Of a stretch of 64,000 nucleotides of DNA, positions 1 to 13,023 are shown one piece after another. The position numbers and the translations under genes are program-made. Source of the stretch: Aquila chrysaetos chrysaetos (Eukaryota > Chordata > Aves > Accipitriformes > Accipitridae); the NCBI RefSeq assembly GCF_900496995.4, contig NC_044016.1, positions 19,944,932-20,008,931 on the forward strand, written 5' to 3'. The notes below the pieces were generated by a model, which was given only the letters and a program-made list of their open reading frames with translations, had not been told where the DNA came from and searched no databases. Each line of letters begins with the position of its first letter. The stretch's first letter is position 1.

Positions 1-559
1 GCAGTGCTACATTCTAGAGGCAGCCATGAGTTTTCCCTTTCATTGTGTCTTCAAGAAAGAGAATACTACATCTTTAATGGGAACCTTTGCAAATTTGTTC
101 TCCTGAACTGTCAGATAAAATTCTGAGATTACTCGTGTGTTCCTATTAAGCTTCCCATGTGACCCACTCAGCTTCAGCTTATCAGATCTCAAAAGAGAGC
201 AAAGACATCTTTGGATCAAGTAATATTTTTATTAAGAGTCATGAACTTGTAGCACAGCTATCCAATTCTCAGTTTTATTGACATTAACTTCAGCATTTCC
301 CTGCTGTTGGAACAGCTTGCAGTTTCTGTAAGCTTTCTTGCAATAAGTATTTCTTCTGAAATACTGAAAAGTTCAGTGTGAATTGCATTATTATTTAGAG
401 ACTTCTTCTGGTGACTAGCAAGTAAGCAAGAGAGAATCTGAGATGAAACTCTCAATTCTCTAATTTGGTCTACTAAAATTAAGATATTAGGAAAAAGATG
501 CTATGAGGATACTTACATATTGAAAGAGGTCATCAGAGAAGTTTGCAGCATCTCTGTCC

Positions 560-685
560 TTGGAGTTTTTCACAACATGTCTGGAGAACCTAGTATGATT
601 CCGTTTTCACCCAACTTTGAGCAGTAGGTTGGACCACACAGTCTTCCAAGGTCCCTTCCAACCAGAATGATTCTGTAATTCTAAG
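560..685 (+). repeat. CR1 LINE 3'-end fragment
   Basis: The stretch AAGGTCCCTTCCAACC followed by ATGATTCTGT matches the well-known 3' tail of avian CR1 in sense orientation. The region upstream of about 625 is too diverged for me to set the left edge exactly. It is an old, 5'-truncated copy. Confidence 0.7.
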
Positions 686-3600
686 ACAGGACTTGAGGTG
701 GAGTAAGCAAAAAATAAATTTGTTTTTATGCACACATTCTACTGATTCTAGGCCTAACATTGTTTGCTTTAGCTTCAGTATACCTCAGAGTAGCCTCTCT
801 CTATTGCCTCTAAAAAGCTAGTAGAATAACTAAGAGTAACATGCAGTTTAAGGTGCTGCAAACTTCTTTCTTCTGGCCATGTCCAATGGGTGTGTTGGGC
901 AGCTTGACTAGTTCTGCATCAGTCAAGATTTCCTCCATGAGACGTCTTTGTAATAAACAAAAGTTCTGTAATCTAATGAACTGTAAACAGCAAATGGAAC
1001 TCTTTCACATCTGTATTTGCTTTGATTTTTTCAAGGTAAAGGTCAGACTTAGAATAGCAATTTCCATCTGATTGTGTAAAGCATAGGACAAGGAGTGAAT
1101 AAGAAATAGCATGGCTAACATGATATCCAGTGTTTCAGAACAAGCTCCAAATCTGGTGAAAAACTTCTTCCATGTTAGGTTTTGCTGAAATGGCTAAAAG
1201 AAATTAATTCACTCTTTCTTTGCTCAAAAATTTTTGCATGTTTAAGATCAAAGAAAATAGTGACTTGGAGCAAGTAGTTACTAATAATCTCTCACAAATG
1301 TGCAGAAGTTGGATATACTTCTCCAGATAAGAATCTTGTGGATAAGTTGTAATTGTTTCTGGATATGTCAGGATTGTCTCTTCTCAGTATACAGTACAGT
1401 GTAATTCAGCCAGCAGCTACCAGAACATCGAGCTCAATGTCCTTTCCTTCATAGGTCATAGGAAAGAGCTGTCTGAGTTATGAGAAATGCTTAAATATCT
1501 GTATACTTCTTGCACCTTCTTGAGCTGGTAGCCCAGCTCAGACAGCCTAGCTGTTCTGCAGCTGCAGCCAATGGGTGTGTACATTGAAGGACCAGCAAAA
1601 TTGTGGCACTCGATGTGGGATATGAGTGCGGCCAGCAGGGACAGAGGGTCTCAAAAATATAATCTCGTCCCCACAACTGCCCAGGTTGTATGTGGCCCTG
1701 ATCTAGCACATGTGCCAAAACACTGAACAACATCAAAATGAATCTTCTTAAAGAATAACATTCCTGATGACATGAAATCCTATGGTTGTGGCTTCAGAAA
1801 TTTTCTGGAAAACTTGTACATCACACCAACATTTAGAAAAGCATTCAGAAAACTCTTTTAGAGGGCTAATGGAGTAGCCAGGTGGGAGAGTGGAAACAAA
1901 ACTTCTGTAATACATTGGTCTTTATTGTACACTTACTTAACTGAGGTAGGGTCTTAGTACATATCTCTGCTATTTGCCCAGAAAAAAAATCAGATCCATG
2001 ATAGAGGTGCTTCAGGCCCAACACCTTTTGCCTTATTTGGGGCAAGGGTTAAACTAAACACAGTATGGCGCAACCCCATGCCCATAATGTACTGATTTCA
2101 CTGACATTTGTGTTTATTTCCTTTCTCTTTTCCATCTCCTCTACTTCTCTCTTGCAGATGAAAAGTCTTTTACTAACACCTTGTGGCAGAAAGATCAAAA
2201 CTGTTCAGGCTGATACTACCATATACATTTGTTTGGTTAGTATTTACCTCTTGAATCAAGGTCAAAACCTCTTTTATTGTCTAACTTGAAGTGACATGTC
2301 AGTTGCATGACCCATCTATACCTATACACAGCTGAAACAGAATCAGTTAAGTATAAAACATGTATGCTTATTTTTCCTTAGTACTCTTCCAAATGGCATT
2401 GCTATAAATTCAGTGTACAGTCCAAAATAAATGCTTTTGTGCATTGTCATGACAATCTGACGACCACAGCCAGAGTTCCATGGAGAATGCAGATAAAATA
2501 CCCATTATTTTTAGAAAACATTAGACCTATTGAATTGATCCCACAGTTGCTGTGTTGCATTGCATTCCTAAACGTGACCTGCAAGCACAGGATTTACTGT
2601 GCATGCCTGTGTATATTGCTCATGCACAGTAAAGCTGGCACTTCTCAGAACTGAGAACTGTACATCTGCTTATCTGAGAATCCCCAGCAAGAAATATGGA
2701 TGCACTAAGCTTCAGTATCTCTTCTGTGCTCTGTGACACTCAGTGTGACTGCACCTCTAGCAGCCTTAGGTATTTCTTATTCTCGATAAAGTTGTGCTAT
2801 ATTATTCTTACTCAAGTTCTTATCTTGACCAGGCATTGCTTTACAAAAGTTATGGTGCTGTCTTATTTCAACTGCGATCTGCACATTAGGGGCAGTGTAT
2901 TCCTAATGTCTCAGCTTCATGATAAGCAAGCAACTTCAGAAGTATTTTCCATCCTTTTCTTTCAAGAAGAGCATGACAAAACTTAGCAAAGAGACTTTTT
3001 TTTCCATGAAAGCTCTTGGATGTTGTAGAAATGAATGCTAATGAAGCCTCAAAACTTATGGATGACAAACCACACCCCTTCTTGGGAGGCAGAGAAAGAT
3101 CATTCAAATATCAGGTACAGTTTTATCTAATATTATGAACAAGATAAATGATGCAACAACAATCTCATGTAATCAAATGATAAAATGTATTTACTAAGTG
3201 TAGGCAAGAATCTGAGTTAGTGGGGGTTTCCTGACTAAGACCCAGCTATGTTACTATTCCACTAGATCAACTGGTGTGTATGGAACATATTAAACTTGAA
3301 GCTGTTGGGGTTTTTTTCCCAGTATATTGTACTTGTATATTTGGAAACCAACAAAGAACTTTTAGGCACAATGGTTTCAGAAACGTTCATGGCTTGAGTG
3401 CAGCTGATGTGAAGGCAACGCCTTCTGTTTCATATGCCATGTATTTTCAGGAGCAAATATATAGATGACTAGTTTCAAAGAAGAGACTTGAGGGAATTGA
3501 AGTGTGAGTCTGTATTTAGCCAAAACAGCTCACAGAGACTGGAAAAAATAGCTCAGCTTTCCAGGTGTGCATTAGAAGTCAGTTAGTTTAAGCCAATATT

Positions 3601-3936
3601 AAGCTAGTAAAACAATAAACAATACAATCATACAAAGAAAAGCAGCATACTGATGGACCCTTTTAGTAAATTCAATGATTAAAATAAAAATAAAAATCAA
3701 CAAAATACACGTATGCTTAATCCCACACACATGCACTAACTTGTAAAGCGCTGAAAATGGGACAGTTTGTTTCAGTGTATGCTCATGACCAACTGACTGA
3801 AATTTTTAAAAATCTATTACATTAGGATTAGGGGAAAATTGCTCTAAAACCCACAATATAAACTGTTCCAGACATTAGGGTATTTTCTTCTTCTCCTGAG
3901 TTTCATTGTGCATACCCATCTTTGCTTTTGTGTAAG

Positions 3937-4527
3937 TGTCCTGGTTTTGGCTGGGATAGAGTTAATTTTCTTCCTAGTAGCTGGTATAGTGCTATGTTTT
4001 GGATTGAGTATGAGAATAATGATAACACACTGATGTTTTCAGTTGTTGCTAAGTAGTGTTTATACTAAGTCAAGGATTTTTCAGCTTCTCATGCCCAGCC
4101 AGCGAGAAGGCTGGAGGGGCATAAGAAGTTGGGAGGGGACACAGCCAGGGCAGCTGACACAAACTGGCCAAAGGGATATTCCATACCATATGATGTCATG
4201 CTCAGTATATAAACTAGGGGGAAAGCTGGTTGGGGGCCGCTGCTCGGGAACTGGCTGGGCATTGGTTGGTGAGTGGTGAGCAATTGCATTGTGCATCACT
4301 TGTTTTCTATATTCTAATTCTTTTGGTTTTATTGTTATTATTGTAATTTTATTATTATTATCATCGTCATCATTATAATTTTCTTCCTTTCTGTCCTATT
4401 AAACTGTCTTTATCTCAGCCCACGAGTTTTACTTTTTTTTGATTCTCTCCCCATCCCACTGGGTGGAGGGGGGAGTGAGCAAGCGGCTGCATGGTGCTTA
4501 GTTGCTGGCTGGGGTTAAACCATGACA
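3937..4527 (+). mobile_element. Solo LTR, avian ERVL-like family (copy 1)
   Basis: The element starts TGTCCTGGTTTTGG and ends TTAAACCATGACA, giving the TG...CA ends of a retroviral LTR. Flanking 5-mers are GTAAG on the left and ATAAG on the right, a 5-bp target duplication with one mismatch. Inside are a TATA-like box (TATATAAA near 4,206) and a polyadenylation-like ATTAAA near 4,398, in the order expected of an LTR promoter and terminator. No internal viral genes follow, so it is a solo LTR left by recombination. The same family recurs at 53,439, 54,651-55,259 and 60,392. A 5-bp duplication fits ERVL-type elements, but the class call is inference. Confidence 0.85.
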
Positions 4528-7500
4528 ATAAGGTACACGTGGTGCCTAGTGACAAACATAGGTTGACATGGCCCAGAGGAGGAATAAGAAAAAAGAAGGG
4601 GAGAATTACTTGTAAGCTGATTTGGAATAACAATGGACAGGTAGTTCTTTTTAAAAAATGAAATGACAGCATATGTTCTAGTTTGAAAGCACTAAGGCCC
4701 GAGCTTGCCAAAAGCTGCAAAGCTGATAAATAAAGCAGTAAAAATATTAACTGGATACTGATGTCAATTCTAAGTTTGGTTACTTCAGTGACTATAAATT
4801 TAAGTAGATAAACACAAGACTATGCAGTGAAAAAATTAAAATCTTTGACTGCAAAAGTACAGCTGGAGGGCAGGGCACAATGTTATTTGAGGCATAAGAC
4901 AATAAATCCCTAGGAGTTTGACTTCTAGGATACACTCAGGTCAAGAAATATATGAGCGCCCCAGAGAGTATAAAGTTCAGGGTCACAGAGAGTTTCTTGC
5001 AAAATTTTCTGACTGTAGACAAGAATCTGCCAGAGTATTTCAACTTGTTGCCAGCTTGCAGTGAACTATGGTAATAACACTTAGTATCTCATGCTAGAAA
5101 TAGTGTTTTTCATTCATGCTTGTCATATAGCTTTGAAATAGTGATCCAGTTAGCAGGTGCTATCATTTCTTTCTGGTACTGCGTGATTTGCTGATGTGGA
5201 ATGTGTTGTAAAATTTAATACTTCTTGTGCTCCAAAATTGGCCCTTTCATTAGAATAAAATTATTATATCTTAAAATGCCACTTACAATCTTCTTTATGG
5301 AAAAAAAAAACCAAAACACAAACCCCACAAACCTTTATGATATGAACAGTGTCAACTCATGCAGAGCTCACCTTCCTCTCTAAGCAGGCTGCTAGTATCA
5401 ATTGTATCCTGTGCCTCACTTCACCAAATGGGTTCTATCTGAAGATGAAACAAAAACAGTTAGCCTGAAGATAAATGTAAAAGTTGCTAGCTATTTCACT
5501 ACCCAATGTCTTTACATCATGCAACCCAGTAGTCTTAACAAAAGACCTCACAACATAGGATTCATAAGTTTTGCCACTCAGCTCTATGTGCAGTTATGCT
5601 AATGTAAAGGAACTAATACTCTTTATGGGTACATTGCTGACTTCTGCTAAAATATCTCTGTTGTATAGAATTGGATGGATGCCAACAGAAACCCCTAGTA
5701 TACACAGAGGCAATGTTTTCCTAAACATGCATGTCATACCTCCCCTGAAACCTGGGTCTGCATTATCCAGGATCAAATTGCACCAACTGCATTTGTTTCC
5801 CAGGAGAAGTCACTGGGGCACTACAAGTGCATGTTTATTGCACATCAGCCGAATGGCTCATCTCAGTTGACGCACTGAAAGCATAGCGCTAGACTGTACA
5901 ATCAAGTTTCATATGACAAACTGTCAATCAATGAATTAAAAGTCAACCCTGAGTGAACAAAGCAGATACCACTTTGTGTTCTTCTGCACAGTTCAGAAAT
6001 TATATCTGATAGTTAATATTTCAGTAGGAGCACCTTGGCACTTTTTAATTATTGCAAATTTTTTAATGTATATGGGCAAAAGTTGGTCTCCTAAATTTCC
6101 ATTTTTTTGTAATTTACATGTACTTCATATATATGCGGTTAACATATATATAAAATGATTTGATGTTTTAATAAATATTTTCTGTTTCTGCACAGGCAGG
6201 CAGGTATATACAATAAAAAGAAACTCTTTAGCAGAATAAAAACCTGTAGCAAAAAGGAGGTAATTCTTCTTAGGTATCTATCTTAAATTTGTGAGTAAAT
6301 ATGCTTTCTATGTTTTACTATCTATTCACTCAGTTGTCCTTCTCATGTTGTTTTAAAATAACAGAGCCTGTGTACTGAAGAATGCTAAAATTAGACATGA
6401 GATACAATGAGCCATTAACCTCTGCCTTAGCTTCTTAGCTTCAGTTGTAGCTGAAATTTCCTGGGCTGGTGGGAGGAAAGGGGTGTGAGGCAGCAGCAGC
6501 AGGAGCCCAGGGGCAGAAAGAGGCCACTGCAGGGATTTGGGAAAGGTAAAGGGAAGAGGGGAGAAAAGAAGTATCAGGGAATGAGGTGAAGGCAGAAGCA
6601 GCACCACACAAAAGGGTTGAAATACACTCCACCAGACCATAGATCTCTTTCGCTTGGAACATCAGGAAAAAGCTATGTGTTCATCTGTATATATTACAGT
6701 AGGCAGATTCAAAAAGGTCTAGTCTTTGGAGCAGAATGCTATTCAGTTCACAAGCACTTTGTTACAATGAGCAGGCATGACAAAAAGCTGAAATGGAGAC
6801 TGCAACAGCATAGCAAAAGACACCAGAGAACTTACAAAGCAGTGCCCAAGTAGGCATATCCTGGACTTGACTTACCACTGGACTTCAACCTGACACTGTG
6901 ATCAGATCTCTTCCGCTTTTGTGACTGGAACACAGTGATGGATGTCTAAGTTTTAGCCATTTACTTGGTGAAATACCCAATGCTATTTTTGCTGCTGCGG
7001 CCCCATCAGCTTGCAGTGTACTCATCTCTTTCTGTTGCATACATATACAAAACTTTGTGCTGCTCACCTTGCCCACAGCTGTGTTTCTTGCTTCCATCCC
7101 CAGCATATTGCTAGAGATAATGGGCGTAGCCCTATTCAGGGTTGAGGATGTTGAGGCCTTTGTGTGATAGAGGTACTCATCTCGTATAAAAGGCTTTATT
7201 ATTATTTCTGAAGGTAACTTGCAACCAAATAATCCCTTCTACAGATGTAAACAGCAGCAGAAAAACATGTTTTTCTTGGTGTTTTTATATATAAGTAACA
7301 AAACTCTGCCTAAGTGTGGCTGCCCTTTCAGAGCTAGTGCAAAACTATTTTTCAAAGTACTAGATGTCCAAATAAACCAGGGAAGGAAAGCTGCAATATT
7401 ATGGCCTCGCATCACTGTGATGACTAGCAGAATTTGGTGATGTTTTCATGTAGGGAAGTCCACACTTCAGAAACAGCATTAACATTTTAAGATGTTACTG

Positions 7501-9349
7501 TCTTCCACTCTGTCTTATTTTGCTTCATTATAAGGGGCTCGAGCTGCCACCTCCTGAACTCAGACAGCGTAACAGATTGTGCAAATAGGTCAAATGCACA
7601 TCAGTGTGCTCAGGAGAGTCCCCTTTAACCACTGGTAAAGACTGCTCAAGTTAAGTCTGGCTGGCTTTGCACAGAAACATATTAAGGATGCTCACATGGT
7701 CTGTGAGCATGGCTCACTTGGGAGGCAGTAACTCCCTGAATCATTTCAGTTTGTTCCACAAGACCACATTTCTCTCAAGCCTGGATGCCGTATATCCATG
7801 AAGGCCAGAACAAGTGTGAAGCCTCAGGAGCTCTGCAGTGTGTCCCCACAAGTTCCCAGTATAGCTCTGCGCTTTCCCACGTTATGCCTTCTCCTGAGGA
7901 TGAAATCTGACAAATCAGAAAATCCTGATCCCCTGTAATCGAAAGGTTTACTGCTTTCCATAAAGGTTCTGGAATGATTATGATGGCCGTCTTATTATCC
8001 ATTGTGTTTGGGTATAACTTGTTATATAATGCCACTGTTGTAGCATCTCCTCTGCCATGATGTTTGCACCTCCTGGCTTGTGCATTCACTTTAACATTCC
8101 AAGCAGTTTATTTTTCAATCTTTTGAGGGTACCCTGTCCACCACAAATGTCTTCATCCTACCCTTCTTTTGTAATCTGCACATCCAGCAAAGCCTTTCTA
8201 TGTCTGAAATGAGAATTGTGCATGGGCTTTGTCTACCTTGGCTATCTGTATTAACATGCTTGACCTAAGTACTCTAAATGAAATAAAATGCTTTTCAGCT
8301 TCATCTGTATTAAGCTACAGGGTGTAACAACAAAACATTAATGGTTTCAGCTGGCTCACTGACAAGCAGAGAGGGGTCATTACTGCCCTCTTATTCCAGA
8401 CAGAATTACTCTCCTTGAAGAGAGGGTGCACTTCTCAGGCCTCATGACAGGTTGATGTAGAATTTATTTTCTTGGCAGAAATAATAGTTGGGGTGGAAAC
8501 TTGCATGTATTATATAGCAAATCTTTTGTTTCTTTCATTTTTTTTCTTCAGTTAGAGAGGTTAAACATGTTTTCTTGTGAACCTTAAACTATTCTCATTC
8601 ATTCTAGAAATAGAAACTGTTGTAACTTTACATTTCCTTTCACTGCTGAACTTATAACCCATGATGGAAAGACTGTTTTGCCATCTCTCTGAATAAGCAT
8701 ATTGTGTATTGCATGCTAACTAGTTGTAGGATACAGAATCCTAAACTGCTTGCTTAGGTTAACTTAGGCTACTCTTAAGGTATTTCCTCAGTTCTCCTTT
8801 ACGTTGAAAAATTTCTCATATAGTTTCAGGACATTTTCCTTATTTATACTAATTGTCTGGATTTATTGCTTACCAAAGTTAATTTCTCCTTCAGGATTTG
8901 TCTTTTACTGTTCTTTCTGTTACTTTAATTCCAGGCACCAGCACAGCTAGTGTTGTATCCTCTTTTTGCAACAACTTCGCTGTTCTGCTCTTGTCTTTGT
9001 AGCCAAAACTGTCAGGTCTAATGCATTTGTTAGGGTTTTATGCCAAAGGTGAACTTTTAAAATGGACTGGCAAACTCACTTTTATTCATATCTAAAATGA
9101 ATATTCCAGTCTTTAATGAAAAAAAAAAAAATTAAAAGCAACTTAATTCAATTCACTAGTTACCAAGTGTCTCTTATGCTAAATAAGATCTAAATAAAGA
9201 ATTTGAAGAACCATTTCCAGAAGAGAGAAATTGTTAATGACCCCCATTTCAGTACCAACCTCTTAAAAAATAGTTTTTATTCTAATCAAAAGTTACTTCT
9301 TTTTTGACATCATATGGTCATTGCTTACATCTGATCATTTCTCCTATAG

Positions 9350-9434
9350 CTGTTTCCAGTCCTTCTGAAGAGCTAAATACACTTGATCCAGTAGAAGAGA
9401 AACTTCGAACGCAAATTGAAGAAGAAAAAAAAAG
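9350..9434 (+). CDS. KIF6: KIF6 exon (coiled-coil, first exon visible)
   Basis: This is the first readable exon of KIF6, a kinesin-family motor protein. The exon sits between acceptor CTCCTATAG and donor GTATTA. Read with two leading bases it gives a short peptide including LDPVEEKLRTQIEEEKK, a charged coiled-coil stretch that resembles the mammalian KIF6 region I recall (PDPEEEKLRGQIEEEK). It starts in phase 2 and ends with two bases of a serine codon completed by the exon at 10,437. The motor domain is not in the window, so only the C-terminal stalk and tail are encoded here. The identification rests on this exon together with the next one and the final exons. Confidence 0.88.
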
Positions 9435-10436
9435 GTATTACTTCTACCTCAAACTTCTGCCATCCTTCAGAAGATAAATTATAATGATAGTATATTCCAA
9501 TTACAATTCTGCACACACAGCTACCCTCAGGGTTTTCTCTGACATTTTAAAAATGTCAGCTTTGTGGTTCACTAATAGTTTTTAGATTTGTGTGTATGCT
9601 GTTGGTTTGTCTGTAAGATGCCACAGTACATGAGTGGGGAATATTTATGCTTGGACTATTGGCTAAAAATAAATAAAAATAGCTTACTGTCCTCCCTGAG
9701 GGTTAGTGTTAGCAACTTGTTTAAATCCAGATGTATTGTGAACCTTTTTGGTTGATTCAGAAATGTACTGCCTTCCTTGACCTAAGGAAAACCTTTAGGC
9801 TATACAGGATTGACTAAGTGTAAATAATATGCAGAGTATGCGTTGGGTAAACAATCCTTGCTCTAATCTTGCTGTAGCCAGGAGGATAAAAGAAAATAGA
9901 TGCAAGGATATCAGTTCTAAGTAATTTGCTGGCATTTATGTTATGTGCAATCTATGAGGAAACTTCTGGCTATTTCATGCTACTGGTAAATCTCCAACTA
10001 TATGTTAGCCAACAGGCCTTGTTGATGAAGCTTCAATCTGAACAGCGAATCTCTCTCAGATCCTATCTGAATCCAGGCTCTGGCAACCACTTCTTTATTA
10101 ATGGTAACATGCTGAGAAATCAAAAGAAATAATTGACATATTTGATTGAACCTGTATTTTAATTGTTAATCAAGTGTTGATCCCACTTGAATTTCACCAA
10201 TTTCTCTAGTGAAATAAAAGCTTTGTGGGATAAGTTTCTTGTGCCTACTGTCTAGTCAAGCTCTTATAAAACATGAGATGTCTCTTCCTACCACCATTCT
10301 GTCTGTGTTCCCTGCATCTCTGATTATTATTTATTCTTTTGTAGTTTAAATCTGTAACTGTTCTAGGTAGGATAAAGCTTTGTTCAGATATGTATTGGAA
10401 GATCTGTAATAATATACTTTCTTCTTCTCATATTAG

Positions 10437-10572
10437 TTATAAGGCAATGTTCAATCGCGTGAAAGGGCTGAAGATAGAAATTGAGCACCTGCAGCTTCTT
10501 ATCAAAAAAGTCAAGATGAAGTTGCAAAAAGACTTTGAAGTCTGGTGGTCTGAAGAGACAATAAATCTACAG
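10437..10572 (+). CDS. KIF6: KIF6 exon (conserved coiled-coil block)
   Basis: Acceptor TATTAG and donor GTATGA bound a 136-nt exon that finishes the split serine codon and ends in phase 0. The translation contains LKIEIEHLQLL, then KLQKDFEVWWSEE, the best-conserved part of the C-terminal half of KIF6 that I can recognise. The heptad-like leucines and high charge suggest a coiled coil. This exon makes the strongest case for naming the gene KIF6 rather than another kinesin. No lesion was seen. Confidence 0.93.
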
Positions 10573-12198
10573 GTATGAAATCACTTTGTATTTCTTCCAT
10601 TTTCATGTAAATGTAACATCTTCAATCATTTCTTAAAGTAGTTAATTGACTAGCTAGAACAGAGTATGAAGGATGGTATTTGGGGCCAGATTCACCTGTG
10701 CTTATGCCAATGTAAATCAGACAATGCCAATGTGAATTATGCTTGTATGAAGCTAACACAAATGAAGCAAAATCCTTGCTTTCTGCTTTATTTTTGTTTT
10801 GACCTTCCCCCAAACAACTTGATTGAAAGCCAAGAATGGTCTCAAAATGCCAAAAACTCTGAAGAAACATAAAACAAACAGACAAGATTGGAAAAAATAA
10901 TCTTTTTTACTGCTAGCAAAATTATGATTTCATCAGGCTTATGATGTATGTATTAGAAGATGGCAGTCATAGCTGTAATATGGGCAAATCCCAGCAAACA
11001 TAATTGGTTTTTAGCTTCCTTTGTTTGCAAAACTCCAGTAATCTTTCAGCTTTCCTAAGTTCCCAGAGGGTCAAAAGCTCTCAGCACAGAGCATATGTCC
11101 CCTCAGTCTCTAGCTGAAGCCCACCACTGCCATCATTGCCTGTTTAAGAACCCAGCAGAAACAGAGTGCTCTAATTTAATGACTTGTGTAAAAATGAACT
11201 AAAGAGATGTCATTTTAAACAGTGTATTAGAAGTTCATAACACAGTCAGTCTGAAAGCTACACAGTTTCACAAACACAGGAGACAGTACAAGAGGGTCTG
11301 GAGGGGGATCAACTGAAACAACAACATAGCTTTCTTATGCTCCCCTTCTGACACTTTTTTTAATTTCTTCCAAGTAGTGACATGGCATCTCACAGCAAAG
11401 CACTGCCATGAAGTGCACATCAGCCTAATGAAAAAGAGTGCTGAGTGCAGTCCATCCAATATCATTTATTATAAACTAGAAGAGAAGATTTACTCCTCGG
11501 GGAGAAGTTGTTATAAACAAAGAACTGTTTAGCCAGTATTTTGTTTAATTCTTATGAGTATAAATTTAAACTGTATTTTTAAGAAAACAGCCTAAAGTAA
11601 ATATGAAACTTAGCATAAGGAACTTAGTTATCTGTAAAGTGCCACCTAACTAGCTTAACTTCAAGTTATCATTGCAAAATACTTTTCAGGTTAAAATCCC
11701 TAACCATATTAGTGGCAAAGAGGATAAAGTTTTAGTCACCCTCCTGCCTAAATATTTAGGCTTTTCAAAGCACTGCAAGTAATATTCTTGAATCCACTGG
11801 AGCACATTTTTCTCTATCCCTTAACAGGAGAGGTCCAGGATTCAGCCTCTCATGATTCATCAGTAGAAGATTAGAAAACTGGAAAAAATAATTGGGATTG
11901 ATTTCTTGGATCTTCACCTATCTATACATCTGAGCTCCCTAGGAAACTCAAATCAGTGAACACATGCTGTTACATATTAAAAACCTGTAACTTGAGCTTA
12001 AAAATACTTGAACCAATCCTAAACACTTTTCTCTTTGTTCAGAAGTGTTTGTCCAAGTGAAGAAAATACTGTGTGATTCAGACTCTGTTTTCTGAATGAG
12101 TCATTGCCTACCTTGTTATTGCTGAGACCTGTAGGCCAATATTAAGCACTTTAAAAGAATCCTATCCTACATAACTTTGTTTTTCAATCTAAACCCAG

Positions 12199-12287
12199 CA
12201 GGAAAAGCCAGAGATGGTTAGCTCACCAAATACCATGACTGTTTATCCCCAGTTTATCAAATCCTCACAACATCTATCAACTAACAG
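12199..12287 (+). CDS. KIF6: KIF6 exon (variable C-terminal linker)
   Basis: The exon follows AAACCCAG and precedes donor GTAAAT. It starts in phase 0 and leaves two bases for the next exon. The peptide (QEKPEMVSSPNTMTVYPQF...) is rich in serine, threonine and proline and looks disordered. The acceptor is ambiguous by one codon, because CAGCAG offers a second AG at 12,200-12,201 and would make the exon start at 12,202. The linker is poorly conserved between species, so the call rests mainly on splice signals, matching phase on both sides and position between two secure exons. Confidence 0.75.
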
Positions 12288-12943
12288 GTAAATTGGTCAT
12301 TTTTCTCTTCCTTACTTACTTGTAAGAAAATGCAGTTTTAGTAGAAGTGCAGTTCACTGGAATGCTTTTGCAAATATCACACTCAAACACTGCATTTCCA
12401 GTTACAAGAGAAATGGCTGTGTAGAAAATGAATTTTTATCATTCAGTTATTTTGCAATCATATTGCAGGTAGCTTATTGTAACTCAGTTCTTTTGATTTG
12501 TTGGTATTGGGAACCTGGAAACCTGTCACTAGGGACCCCATGACAGATAGATAGGAAAAGCAAGCCTGTTATCTGTCAGTTTTGCTGTATGAGGAGACTA
12601 TATCTCCTTTGGAATGTATTCAGGGGGCTGCAAACCAAAAAAAGATTTTAAAATTATTTAATATGTAGCCTAGATAGATTTGCTGTTGAAAAATGTCCTG
12701 GTGCTACATTTATGCAGCATATTATTCCACTATGATACTGCATTTGATATTATAAAACACTGGTGCATCCTCTACAGTAGGAAACTGTAATCATCTTGGT
12801 TGTTTCATCATTAATCACTTCTGATTTCAAAACCTCTAATTTAAATTTACAGTAATAGATCTTTCATAGCCTTCAAGCAAAGTGCAGAAAAACACATACC
12901 TGAATGTGCAGGTTTCCATATTCATTGACAATAAATGGAGGTG

Positions 12944-13023
12944 TTCTCTCTTGTTCCCTCTTCCTCTCTCCCTCCCCACCTCTCTCATGCTATCTTTTTC
13001 TCCCCCTCTCTCTCCCCACTTCT
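12944..13023 (+). repeat. Polypyrimidine (CT-rich) tract in KIF6 intron
   Basis: About 80 bases are almost purely C and T on the + strand, with runs such as CTCCCTCCCC and CCCCCTCTCTCT. The mirror-like purine strand produces a spurious Arg/Glu-rich open frame. It lies deep in an intron, far from an exon, so it is not a normal branch or acceptor tract. Confidence 0.8.

Larger units (their letters stand above)
1..9349. other. Non-coding stretch, probably KIF6 intron
   Basis: I found no convincing exon here. The stretch ends at the acceptor of the first KIF6 exon I can read, so most of it is probably KIF6 intron on the + strand. It is AT-rich with many stop codons in all frames. It contains a short CR1 tail near 560-685 and a solo LTR at 3,937-4,527, listed separately. 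Short open frames occur but show no domain or clean exon structure. Earlier KIF6 exons (motor domain and most of the coiled coil) must lie to the left of the window, unless a divergent short exon here escaped me. Confidence 0.55.

Noticed and set aside
1491-1736. 81-codon minus-strand frame in a locally GC-rich patch
   Set aside because: No domain, no splice context and no repeat family recognised. It may be an old repeat but cannot be supported.
2159-2246. Possible exon after CTCTTGCAG and before GTTAGT
   Set aside because: The splice signals are passable, but no frame gives KIF6-like sequence and GTTAGT is a weak donor. I could not support it.
4043-4299. Open frames on both strands near 4,040-4,300, with relatives at 54,772 and 60,552
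   Set aside because: They lie inside the LTR copies and reflect shared LTR sequence, not genes.
6441-6662. Overlapping minus-strand frames in a GC-richer patch with CAGCAGCAGC
   Set aside because: Low-complexity Leu/Pro/Ser translations, with no splice sites matching KIF6 phase and no recognisable motif.
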